A stretch of 64,000 nt of DNA from Sva-07 sp038321235 (GTDB lineage Bacteria; Actinomycetota; Acidimicrobiia; Acidimicrobiales; Ilumatobacteraceae), in the NCBI GenBank assembly GCA_038321235.1, contig JBBQEU010000002.1, positions 1-64,000 of the forward strand, in the 5' to 3' direction. The translations under genes and the position numbers were made by a program. This document shows, in pieces, positions 17,066-25,480 of the stretch (its first letter is position 1; each line of letters begins with the position of its first letter). The notes under the pieces are model-generated. The model was not told the origin of the DNA and did not search any database. It was given only the letters and a program-made list of their open reading frames with translations.

Positions 17066-17160
17066 GGTCTCTCCGCCCCCTTCGGGACTGGCCCCGCCGA
17101 CCGACCTTCCGGAGAAGATACGGCGTGTTGACGACGGACCTCGAGGGATACTCCCCTTCA
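17061..17160 (-). ncRNA. yybP-ykoY (manganese-sensing) riboswitch aptamer
   Basis: The leader of the P-type ATPase gene holds the conserved parts of this class in the right order on the minus strand: CTGAAGGGGAGTA (17148-17160), CGTCAACACG with GTCAACAC at 17124-17131, and GAGACCTTCAG with GAGACCTTC at 17063-17071. CTGAAGG and CCTTCAG form the closing P1 stem, making an aptamer of about 100 nt. Characterised members bind Mn2+ and control Mn2+ exporters, including P-type ATPases. Assignment is by motif recognition, not a covariance-model score. Confidence 0.83.
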
Positions 17161-17216
17161 GATGATGTCGGTTGGAACCTATCGACGGACGGAGGCAACC
17201 GTGCGGCGCCGTCGAT

Positions 17217-17711
17217 CTATTCGCGGTGCAAGGTGGCGCTCAGGTGGTGCTGGAGCGGTTGGCCGACGGCGGCCATGCGGAACGTGTAGTGCAGGACGTC
17301 GCCGGTGACCGAGATCGTCCGCTCGGTGATCGTGACCTCCTTGGCGCTCGTGGTCGATCCGATCGAGGTCGAGCGCACATCGATCACCAGTGGGGCGTCG
17401 CCACCGACCACGGCACCCTCGTAGATCTCGGTGAGTCCGGTGGGTTGTGCCATGACGATCTCGATGCTGCCTGGTCGCGGCACCCGCAGGTAGCCGGACT
17501 CGGCGTGCATCGGCGCGCCGGTGTCTGGGTGCTTCGTGCGCTGGATGTAGGCGATGAAGGGCTTGCCGACATGCGAGAACGTGATCGATTCGGCATACGC
17601 GAACTTGTCGATCGTCGGGTACTCGCCGGTGCCCGACCCCGTCCACGTACCCAGGAGCGGCGCCAGCACGGCGACGTCGGGATGGAGTTCCGGTGCTGGA
17701 TCGACGGCCAT
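17217..17711 (-). CDS. Nitrobindin-like heme-binding beta-barrel (FABP-like)
   Basis: A 164-residue beta-barrel of the nitrobindin/THAP4 C-terminal family. Family marks are LLGTWTGSGTGEYPTI near residue 20, FSHVGKPFIAYIQRT near residue 45 and the end MAAVGQPLQHHLSATL, where a His serves as proximal heme ligand in characterised members. Those proteins bind ferric heme and react with NO or peroxynitrite. The frame extends to 17816, but ATG 17711 matches the family start and has a TACGGT box at leaderless spacing. It is divergent from nudC. Confidence 0.85.
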   Translation of the reverse strand: MAVDPAPELHPDVAVLAPLLGTWTGSGTGEYPTIDKFAYAESITFSHVGKPFIAYIQRTKHPDTGAPMHAESGYLRVPRPGSIEIVMAQPTGLTEIYEGAVVGGDAPLVIDVRSTSIGSTTSAKEVTITERTISVTGDVLHYTFRMAAVGQPLQHHLSATLHRE

Positions 17712-17717
17712 GCCCTC

Positions 17718-17723
17718 ACCGTA
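17718..17723 (-). promoter_or_regulatory. -10 hexamer (TACGGT) for the nitrobindin gene
   Basis: Minus-strand TACGGT ends 6 nt before ATG 17711. Confidence 0.55.
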
Positions 17724-17760
17724 CGGGGCCCTCGGCGAGCAGCGTGCTACGCATGCACCG

Positions 17761-18582
17761 GTGAATTCCCGACCGAACCCTCCACCCAACTCGGCAGACC
17801 TGTACGCAGCGCTCAATCTCGAACCGGCCGATCACATCGGTGGCCATCGGTACATCCACGTGATCGGTACTTCGGTGTTCGTCGACACCGAACTCGCCGA
17901 CGTGTCGTGGGAGCGCCATGTGATCGGCATCGTGGAGGGCGACGCCTGGTGGGCGGTCGACGTCCCGACCGACGCCGATGACCCGTCGTACGGCTCGGCG
18001 CTCGACCTGTTCAGCTACTTCGGTCGGGCGGCCCAGAGCGAGTGGATGGCGGCAGGCCGGGCCGTGCAGATCGTCGAGTGGGCGCGCACCCACCGATACT
18101 GCGGACGATGTGGAGCCCCGACGGAGCCGTCGGCCGGCGAGCGCGGTATGAAGTGCCCGACCTGCGCGCTGATCGCCTACCCCCGGTTGGCGCCGGCGAT
18201 GATCGTGCTCGTCACCCGTGGCGAACCCGGGCCGGACCAGGAGGCGCTGCTCGCCCGCGGCGTCAACTTCCCCATGCCGATGTACTCGTGCCTGGCCGGC
18301 TTCGTCGAGCCAGGCGAGGACCTCGAAGGCGCCGTGGTCCGCGAAGTCGCCGAAGAGGTCGGCATCAGGGTGACCAACGTGTCGTACCGGGCGAGCCAGC
18401 CGTGGCCGTTCCCGCACAGCCTGATGATCGGATTCCGCGCCGAGTACGTCAGCGGCGACCTGGTGCTCGAGGAAACCGAGATCGCAGATGCCAACTGGTA
18501 CCGCCGCGATGACCTGCCCATGATCCCGCCCGGCATCTCCGTCGCCCGCCGCCTGATCGACGACTGGCTCCGAGAATCCTGA
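17761..18582 (+). CDS. nudC: NAD+ diphosphatase / NAD-cap hydrolase NudC
   Basis: About 273 residues. A zinc ribbon (CGRCG then CPTC) near residues 113-133 is followed by the Nudix box GFVEPGEDLEGAVVREVAEE with the REVAEE metal-binding core, and by SQPWPFPHSLM, the signature that separates NudC from other Nudix enzymes. NudC hydrolyses NAD(H) and removes NAD caps from RNA. GTG 17761 gives a normal family length; longer upstream frames run into the nitrobindin gene on the other strand. TACGCA upstream is only a weak -10 match. Confidence 0.9.
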   Translation: MNSRPNPPPNSADLYAALNLEPADHIGGHRYIHVIGTSVFVDTELADVSWERHVIGIVEGDAWWAVDVPTDADDPSYGSALDLFSYFGRAAQSEWMAAGRAVQIVEWARTHRYCGRCGAPTEPSAGERGMKCPTCALIAYPRLAPAMIVLVTRGEPGPDQEALLARGVNFPMPMYSCLAGFVEPGEDLEGAVVREVAEEVGIRVTNVSYRASQPWPFPHSLMIGFRAEYVSGDLVLEETEIADANWYRRDDLPMIPPGISVARRLIDDWLRES

Positions 18583-18602
18583 CCGCCTCGAGCCACCCAG
18601 GC

Positions 18603-21227
18603 TCATCGCACACCACGCATGTCGCGGAGGTCGGCGCGACCGTTGATGTCGAGCTTGCGGTAAACGCGCTGCAGGAGGTTGTCCACGGTGCGCACGGACA
18701 CGCCCAGGTACTGCGCGATCTCCTTGGAAGATCGAGCTGATGAGGCAAGCGCAGTGACCTCGCTCTCGCGTGCGGTCAACCAGGCCATTGCCGGGTGCAT
18801 CTGCAGCGCCGGGGTGGCCGCGAACGGGCGCCGATCACACAACTCCCGTGCACGCTCCCGCAGCCGTTCCGCGTTCGCTGCGCTTGCGTTGCGACGCTCT
18901 ACCCACGACGCCTGGTTCATCGCCTCGGCAGCCAGGACGAGCGCACCGAGCGATTCGAAATCGGCCGAGACACTCACGAGTCCGCTCGCGTCGTCGAGCC
19001 CGAAGCACACACCGTGAGCGACCCGGATCTCGTTCAGCGGGCCCTCGATCGAACGAGCCAGCTCGACGAGTCGATCGCCCACATCGCGACGCCCGATGCG
19101 GACGAGATCGTGCAACGCCAACACCTCCATGCCCGCCTCTCCACTCGAACGGGCCATCTCTGCGGCCTCGGTGAGCAGCGCCAAGGCCGATCTGAGTTCT
19201 CCGGCAACGATCGCCGACCACGCTCGAGCACGTACGAGCTCCGAAGTCATCAGCCTGAGTTGGGTCGGTGGCGATGCCCGCAGCGTTTCGAGCGCGCGCC
19301 GCGCGGCAACGGCGTCCCCCATCTGAGCGACCGCCAGCAACACGCCGCCGCGTGCCCAGCTCAGATGCAGCCCCAAGTTGAGGTCGAGCGCCGCCGACGC
19401 CGCTATCTGGAACAACTCGGTCGCCTCCGGAAAGCGTCCTTGGTCGAGCATCGATCTGCCCCGCACGACCCCGGCCCACATCACGCCGTTGGCGACCGCC
19501 ATGTCGGTCGCTGCCGACATCACGAAGCCGGTCAAATCATCGGCCTCGGCGAAACGACCGGATTCCGCGAGCCCGAACCCGCGCACCACCGCGTGCAACC
19601 CCGCCGACTCGAGGACCACCTGGTCGCCGAGGCGAAGGCGTTCGTCGAGGGAGCGTTGTGCCAGCTCGGCTGCCGCCTCACAACGCCCGATCACGACCAG
19701 CGCCGGACCTGCGGCAGTGGCAGCCTCGACGAACTCGCGCCCGCTCGAGCCCGCCAGGTATGGCTCAACTCGCCTGATCGCCTCCGCCGGGCGACCCAAC
19801 ATGAGCTCGAAGACGCCCCGTAGCCCGATGATCTCCGCAGCCCACGGACCATCGGCCAGCTCCTCGATCGCAGCGTCGAGGAGCTGCGTCGCCTCGTCCA
19901 CCTCATCGAGGTGGAGGCCCAGATTCACGGCACGGTTCATGACGATGAGCGCTCGCTGCTGGTCGTCCGACACGATCAGGTCCCGGAGAATCGCGTCGGC
20001 CTCACGGTTCCGACCCGTTTCCGTCAGCAGTTCGGCCAGCCGGATGGTCAGATCGGTACTCCGGTTCGCGGCCTGGACTGCTTCGCAAAGTTCGATCGCC
20101 AACGTCAGATCGCCCGACGATCTCGCTGCATGCGCTGCATCGAGCGCCTCGGCGACCGACGGGAGCGACCCGGCTGCGAGCCGAACGGTGGCAGCGACCA
20201 CTGGGTCGGACCAGGCGCGTTCGGCGATCACCTGTTCCTCGCTCCATGCCGACAGCGCGGCTGCGAGGCGGCGGGCCAGCGAGCGTCGGCGGAGCTCACC
20301 GATCTGCTGGAGACGGCTCGAGCGCACAACGGCATCTGTGACCTGCACGACCGGGCCAGTCGGCTGCGCCACGACCTCGAGCACACCGCGATCTTCGAGG
20401 ACGATCAGCACATCGGTTCCGACGACCGCTTCTGCGACATGAACTGGCACCCGAAGACCGAGCGCTGTGATGTCGAGCCCGTCGAGTTCGTCGGGCGTGA
20501 GTGCATCGAGTTGCGCCGCCAGCCGCGCCCGCGTCGCAGCAGGAACCTCGAATCGTCCCAGCTGACGCCACACCGCACCGTCGAAGCAGACCAGACCCCG
20601 TTGCGCTGCCGAATCGAGCACGTCGGCGATCGCGTGTGGGGCGCCCCCCACCAGCCGGGTGAGCGAGCGAATCACACGCGGTTCCACAGGACCGCCCAGG
20701 GTCAGCGCCGCCAGTTGGGCGACTGCGGCGTCACCGAGATCGACGAGTTCGATGATGCGACATCGTCGGGCACTACCCGCGAGCGGTCGTGGCAACGGAG
20801 CGACTCGGTCGAGGAGCAAGACGAGTGGCACGCCGGCGTCGAGCAGGCGGGCCAGGACCAGTGACGACCCGATGTCGAGGCAGGCGGCGTCGTCGACGAC
20901 GAGGGGCGCTGGATCGCCACCGACCACGTCGAGGAGACGGTCGACCATGGTCGTCAGCATCAGGGCGTCGATGGTGACAGGAGGTTCCGAGCGCACGAAC
21001 GCCGCCAACGCTCCGAACGGGATCGCCGCGGTGACGGGGTCCGCACAGATCGTCAGCGGGGTGCCGAGTTGCGCAGCGGCCGCATGCGCGAACTCCGAGA
21101 TTCCGGATGCGGGACCGCCGCGCAACACGACGCACCGATGCCGCTCTGAACGCAGTGCATCGACTGCTTCTGCGACCTGTTCGTCACGACCGACGCAACC
21201 GAGTTCATCGATCGTGGCCGAGTTCAC
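18603..21227 (-). CDS. Large LuxR-family (LAL-like) regulator with degenerate P-loop
   Basis: An 874-residue regulator built like the LAL/MalT group. Residues 1-330 resemble an AAA/NB-ARC ATPase, but the P-loop reads RGGPASGISEF, with Ile-Ser where Lys-Thr/Ser should follow the last Gly. A Walker B-like strand is present (APLVVDDAACLD). Residues 330-790 are TPR-like helices rich in Ala/Leu/Arg. The C-terminus has a LuxR helix-turn-helix (LTARESEVTALA...YLGVSVRTVDNLLQRVYRKL). Without the P-loop Lys, ATP hydrolysis is doubtful. The gene follows the two giant-protein genes by 52 bases on the same strand but has its own -10 box. Confidence 0.88.
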   Translation of the reverse strand: MNSATIDELGCVGRDEQVAEAVDALRSERHRCVVLRGGPASGISEFAHAAAAQLGTPLTICADPVTAAIPFGALAAFVRSEPPVTIDALMLTTMVDRLLDVVGGDPAPLVVDDAACLDIGSSLVLARLLDAGVPLVLLLDRVAPLPRPLAGSARRCRIIELVDLGDAAVAQLAALTLGGPVEPRVIRSLTRLVGGAPHAIADVLDSAAQRGLVCFDGAVWRQLGRFEVPAATRARLAAQLDALTPDELDGLDITALGLRVPVHVAEAVVGTDVLIVLEDRGVLEVVAQPTGPVVQVTDAVVRSSRLQQIGELRRRSLARRLAAALSAWSEEQVIAERAWSDPVVAATVRLAAGSLPSVAEALDAAHAARSSGDLTLAIELCEAVQAANRSTDLTIRLAELLTETGRNREADAILRDLIVSDDQQRALIVMNRAVNLGLHLDEVDEATQLLDAAIEELADGPWAAEIIGLRGVFELMLGRPAEAIRRVEPYLAGSSGREFVEAATAAGPALVVIGRCEAAAELAQRSLDERLRLGDQVVLESAGLHAVVRGFGLAESGRFAEADDLTGFVMSAATDMAVANGVMWAGVVRGRSMLDQGRFPEATELFQIAASAALDLNLGLHLSWARGGVLLAVAQMGDAVAARRALETLRASPPTQLRLMTSELVRARAWSAIVAGELRSALALLTEAAEMARSSGEAGMEVLALHDLVRIGRRDVGDRLVELARSIEGPLNEIRVAHGVCFGLDDASGLVSVSADFESLGALVLAAEAMNQASWVERRNASAANAERLRERARELCDRRPFAATPALQMHPAMAWLTARESEVTALASSARSSKEIAQYLGVSVRTVDNLLQRVYRKLDINGRADLRDMRGVR

Positions 21228-21234
21228 ACGGGGG

Positions 21235-21240
21235 AGACTA
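21235..21240 (-). promoter_or_regulatory. -10 hexamer (TAGTCT) for the LuxR-type regulator
   Basis: Minus-strand TAGTCT ends 7 nt before GTG 21227, so the regulator can be made independently of the upstream giant-protein genes. Confidence 0.55.
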
Positions 21241-21279
21241 CGAAATCCTCGTCTGCGCGGCGCGCACGTCGCACGTCGG

Positions 21280-24200
21280 TCAGATCAGGCCGTCGAGTGG
21301 GATCACGTCGAGGTGAACCAAACGTCGGCCGTCACGGGGATACGGACGGGCGATTCGGCGGCGCCCGATGGTCTGGATGTAGGCGAACTCGCTCGCACCG
21401 TCGGTGCGATAGCGCTCGTACTCCTCGATGACGAGCCGGTACCGGTAGACGACCATCCTCGCTCTGGGCACGATGGCCAGGCCCTGCCACCGTCGTTCGC
21501 CTTCCAGTTGTGGCCCCGAGATCGGGACGGGGAGCATTGGCGCAGGTTGGGTGATCGACACCCAATCGAGGTCGCTGTCGATCTGCACGGCTTGGCGCTC
21601 CACGTGTGCCTCGACCTGAGTGTCCTGTGCCCCGCTCGAACTGCGTCCTTGGAGTGTCATCCGTACCGTCGAACCCCACGCGCCCGACGTGGCGGTCACG
21701 CTCGCGGTTCGGCCGGGGGCGACCTGCACGATGTCAGCCAAGACGACTGGTGACAGCGAGAGCGACGTGGTGCCCACGGTGCCCGGCTCGAACGACGAGA
21801 TCGTGTTCGGCTGCCACCGGGCGAGCGCGAGGCGGACGAATGGCCAGTAGCTCTCGAGCGAGAGGTCGATGTCGCAATACCACTTGTCGCGGTCGGCGTC
21901 GAAGTGCACCGGATGGGGAACCGCCTGCACCACCGGTCCACCAGGCGGTCGCAGCGCCACCACATCGTTGGACCGCAGCGGGAACGATGCGCTGGTGAGG
22001 CTTGCGCGCACGTTGGTGACGGCGTGGATCGGGTCACGGCCCCACTGCGTGACGAAGCGAGCAGTGTCGTCGGACGGCTGGGCCGTTCCGGGCTGGAACA
22101 GCACGGCCAACTCTTCGCCGAGACCGGACGACCACCACGGACGTTCCAGCCAGATACGTACTCCGGCCGGCTTGCGGCGGCTCGTGGCCGTCCCGCCCGA
22201 CAGGGTGCGATCCCAGGCGAACGTCGGGATCACCGAGTGGATTTCGGGGGCGGCGGGCCGTGCGGAGGCGAACACGTTGCGCGGAGCGATGTTCGATCGG
22301 TGACTGATCGGGTTGGTCACGAACACGAGTGTGAGCGTGACACCCAACGGGATCGCGTCACCGAGGCGGGTGAGCCGTGCGACGTCGGATCCGGGCGCCG
22401 TGATCAACCGGTACGCAGCGGGTTCGCCATCGGCGACGCTGACGTCGCCCTCACGCCGGAACGTCACGATCCTCGCGTCGATCGACCCAGAACTCGGGCC
22501 GGAAAGACGCACGGTGCCGAGCGCGATACCGGTCGTTTCGAGTCCGTTGATCACCACCTCGTTGCCACCATCGGGGAAGACCACCTCACGCGTCTCGAGG
22601 AAATTGTCGAGAAACGCCCCCGACCCCTCGAGCTGGTATCGGATCCGACGATGCTTGGTGTCGCCGTGGTCGTGAACGGCGCGCAGGATGGTGGAGACCA
22701 TGCCGTCGTCACCCGGGAGCGCGTCACCCTTTTGCAGTTCGGTTGCCACGACGTGCACCTGCACTTCGCTCGGCGGCGCAGTGCCGGGACCGCGATCGAT
22801 TCCCTCGGTCCAGGACGCGAGCAGGTCGAGACGACCGGTGCTGATCCCGTGCCATCGGACGTTCACCGACATGCTCGAGCGGGTAGCAGCGAGCGGCCGC
22901 CGTCCGATCGCGAATTCGGGCAAGCCGTGGAACTCCGGATCCTTCAACGGGTCCTTCACCGCATGGAGCACCGTGAACGGTTGCCACGGTGTGAACGCCC
23001 AGTTCCGACCATCAGCGATCTGGCGTCCGAGTGGTGTGGACAGCAGCTTGTCGATCGACTCAGGCCAGTCCGGTGCGTCGGCGAGCGTTCCGCGTGCCAC
23101 CCACTCGGCGAACGCGAACCGCCTGAGGTCGCCTCCGTCGAAGCCGCTCGACAGCCGCAGGTGCAGCGTTTCGGCTTTGGGCAATCCGATCACGAGCAGA
23201 CGGTTCTCGTCGTACCAGGCGATATCGATCGAGTTGGTTTCCTTGACCATCACGTGGACGGGTCGGGCATCGGTGGGCCACGTCGCCCCGCCGAGCGGCA
23301 GCCCGCTCTCGGCGAACGGCGCGGGAAGCACGGACGAACCGTCCGTCCGTCGCAGTTGGAGCCACCGCGCCAGCGGGTCCGGGAGGAAGTCGACGCTGAA
23401 CCCGGCGTCGAGCGGAACGAACCGGGCGGTTGCTTCGTCGGGTCCACCGGGGAGGGTCCCGTTCGGGTCGCCCGGATCGAGCTCGGCACGGGGGTCGAGG
23501 TGGAGGCTGTAGCCGTCGCGGCTGACGAGGTCAACGTAGCGAACAGGATCGGGGCGACCGCCGGGTCCGTCGAGCACCCCGTGTCGCTCCGCCTCGACGA
23601 TGGTGGTGCGGGGAGGGAGGAGATGCCGACCGGCGACGCCGTCGGCATCGAGCTCACGGCGGATCGTTCGCAACACGACCCGGTGGAGTTCCTCGCCCGG
23701 CAGCCTCGGGGCCGCCATGATGACGTCAGGGCTTCCGACCGCGTCGAGTCGTCCGAAGAGCACGGGCGGCGTGATCTCGTCGGGCTTCGACGTCGCGTCA
23801 ACCGTGGGGCCGTTGCCGGCGATGTCGACCACCCGGGCCCGCAGTTGGTAGCGCCGTCCGTATCTCAGCGGCACGAGGGTGCCGGGTGTGGGGCGATAAC
23901 GGGCCACGACGGGCACCCCGGGCAGCGCGTCGGCGCCCTGCTCGCCGACGCCGTCCTCTGGATCGATCAGACGACCGGGTTTGGGAGCGACCGGACTCCA
24001 CCCGTCCCATCGGAACTGTTCCTCGCCGAGGTACAGATCACCGGCGTCGTCGGAGACCGGTCCGTCGGACACCCAACCTTCGCTGTCGCCGAGGTCTATC
24101 GACTGGCCACCATCGGACACCTCAACCGCACCGGTGCGGCGCACGAGTGACTGCCACTGCGTTGCCTTCTCCACCAGCACGTCGAGCCGGTACCCGCGCA

Positions 24201-25479
24201 GCACGTCGTCGGCGGCCAGCACGACGCTGGCCGGATCGGACGCCATCCCCTGCACGAGTACGTCACCTCGCTGGAACGCGAGCTGGTGGAATCGCAGCGC
24301 GCGGTCGATCCTCGTGATCCCGATGCCGCTCGCCCGCATGGTCGGGGTCGTCTCGCTCTGCGGCGTGGAGCGGGAGCGGCGACGGTGCCGCATCTGGATT
24401 GTCGCACCGACGCCGATCGCCTTCAAGGTCGTCGCTTCGACGTCGAGGATCTCTGCTCGATATCGGGTCGGGTCACCGAGTCGCAGGAAACCCGACTCGC
24501 CGAGGTCGCTGTCGGGAGCGGGCGCGATCACGAACCGGTCGGTCGCGTCGATGCAACGAGTCCACGGCGACGGTTCGGTCACGAACGGCGTCTCGCTCTT
24601 GACGCCCACCGTGATCGACACACTGTCGGGCGGACCGCCGAGAAGTCGTTGGACGTCGTCCCACGACACCTCGGGGACGAGGTCGAAGACCAGTCCGAGC
24701 GGTCGTAGGAGCGGGGCATGCGCTGCGCACGCCGTAGTGACTTCGTGGAAGTCGAGCGGGGGCGGTGTCACCCAGCTCACTCGATGGGGGCGATCGCCGG
24801 GTTCGGCGCCGTCGTCGGGCGGGTCGGGATCGAGCGCCCTTGCGAGGAAACGCCGGAACTCCAAGAGGTCGCGCCGGGCCACCTGTTCGGGCGACATGCC
24901 GGGCGGAGGAGTGTGCGGGACGTAGCCGGACGCCTCGATGATCGCTTCGAGTTGGTGCGTGAGTGCATCGTCGTCGAGCACCTTCTTGCGGTCGATGTCC
25001 CAGAACCCCGCCGACTCGAACGCGGCGAGTAGCCCGGTCGTGGGGTCGGTGCCGACGGGAAGGTGATCGTTCTCCGGTCCGATCGATGCTGCGACCTGGA
25101 CGTAAGCGTCGCGCCACCGCTGGGCGAGCCGTCCATTGCGATAGGTCCGGATCAGGCGTTGCTTGCGCGGCGGCGGATCGAAACGGCGCACCGCCAGGTC
25201 GCCCGGGAAGATCCGCGACCATGCGGCAAGCTCGGGCGGCGCACTGACGGTTGTAGCCGGCGACGTCGTGATCTGCGAGCCCCGTCTGAACGCCAGCTCG
25301 AAGGAGAGAGGCTGGATCGGCCAGTTGAACGCCAGTGGGAAGTCGGCGAGCACCCCGGACGGTTGATCGGGCACGAGGCGGAATGCGCAATGTACCGACA
25401 CGATCGGAACGACGCCTTGGGTGCGCTTGTCGAGTCCGTTGGGAAGCGCGGTGAAACGCATCGAGTGTGAATTGACCAT
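21280..25479 (-). CDS. Giant protein of unknown function (1399 aa), partner of the Tat protein
   Basis: A single intact 4.2-kb frame with normal codon bias. No signal peptide, membrane span or enzyme motif was recognised. The sequence is dominated by predicted beta strands and proline-rich turns. Around residue 545 a segment (LRYGRRYQLRARVVDIAGN) looks like an Ig/Fn3-type strand pair, and a similar one closes the protein (MVVYRYRLVIEEYERYR near residue 1355). Several WDG/SPW turns suggest repeated beta-sandwich modules. Its ATG lies one base after the stop of the upstream Tat-protein gene, so the two are probably translated together in fixed ratio. It may be a structural or binding protein; no function is claimed. 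Confidence 0.85.
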   Translation of the reverse strand: MVNSHSMRFTALPNGLDKRTQGVVPIVSVHCAFRLVPDQPSGVLADFPLAFNWPIQPLSFELAFRRGSQITTSPATTVSAPPELAAWSRIFPGDLAVRRFDPPPRKQRLIRTYRNGRLAQRWRDAYVQVAASIGPENDHLPVGTDPTTGLLAAFESAGFWDIDRKKVLDDDALTHQLEAIIEASGYVPHTPPPGMSPEQVARRDLLEFRRFLARALDPDPPDDGAEPGDRPHRVSWVTPPPLDFHEVTTACAAHAPLLRPLGLVFDLVPEVSWDDVQRLLGGPPDSVSITVGVKSETPFVTEPSPWTRCIDATDRFVIAPAPDSDLGESGFLRLGDPTRYRAEILDVEATTLKAIGVGATIQMRHRRRSRSTPQSETTPTMRASGIGITRIDRALRFHQLAFQRGDVLVQGMASDPASVVLAADDVLRGYRLDVLVEKATQWQSLVRRTGAVEVSDGGQSIDLGDSEGWVSDGPVSDDAGDLYLGEEQFRWDGWSPVAPKPGRLIDPEDGVGEQGADALPGVPVVARYRPTPGTLVPLRYGRRYQLRARVVDIAGNGPTVDATSKPDEITPPVLFGRLDAVGSPDVIMAAPRLPGEELHRVVLRTIRRELDADGVAGRHLLPPRTTIVEAERHGVLDGPGGRPDPVRYVDLVSRDGYSLHLDPRAELDPGDPNGTLPGGPDEATARFVPLDAGFSVDFLPDPLARWLQLRRTDGSSVLPAPFAESGLPLGGATWPTDARPVHVMVKETNSIDIAWYDENRLLVIGLPKAETLHLRLSSGFDGGDLRRFAFAEWVARGTLADAPDWPESIDKLLSTPLGRQIADGRNWAFTPWQPFTVLHAVKDPLKDPEFHGLPEFAIGRRPLAATRSSMSVNVRWHGISTGRLDLLASWTEGIDRGPGTAPPSEVQVHVVATELQKGDALPGDDGMVSTILRAVHDHGDTKHRRIRYQLEGSGAFLDNFLETREVVFPDGGNEVVINGLETTGIALGTVRLSGPSSGSIDARIVTFRREGDVSVADGEPAAYRLITAPGSDVARLTRLGDAIPLGVTLTLVFVTNPISHRSNIAPRNVFASARPAAPEIHSVIPTFAWDRTLSGGTATSRRKPAGVRIWLERPWWSSGLGEELAVLFQPGTAQPSDDTARFVTQWGRDPIHAVTNVRASLTSASFPLRSNDVVALRPPGGPVVQAVPHPVHFDADRDKWYCDIDLSLESYWPFVRLALARWQPNTISSFEPGTVGTTSLSLSPVVLADIVQVAPGRTASVTATSGAWGSTVRMTLQGRSSSGAQDTQVEAHVERQAVQIDSDLDWVSITQPAPMLPVPISGPQLEGERRWQGLAIVPRARMVVYRYRLVIEEYERYRTDGASEFAYIQTIGRRRIARPYPRDGRRLVHLDVIPLDGLI

Positions 25480-25480
25480 G

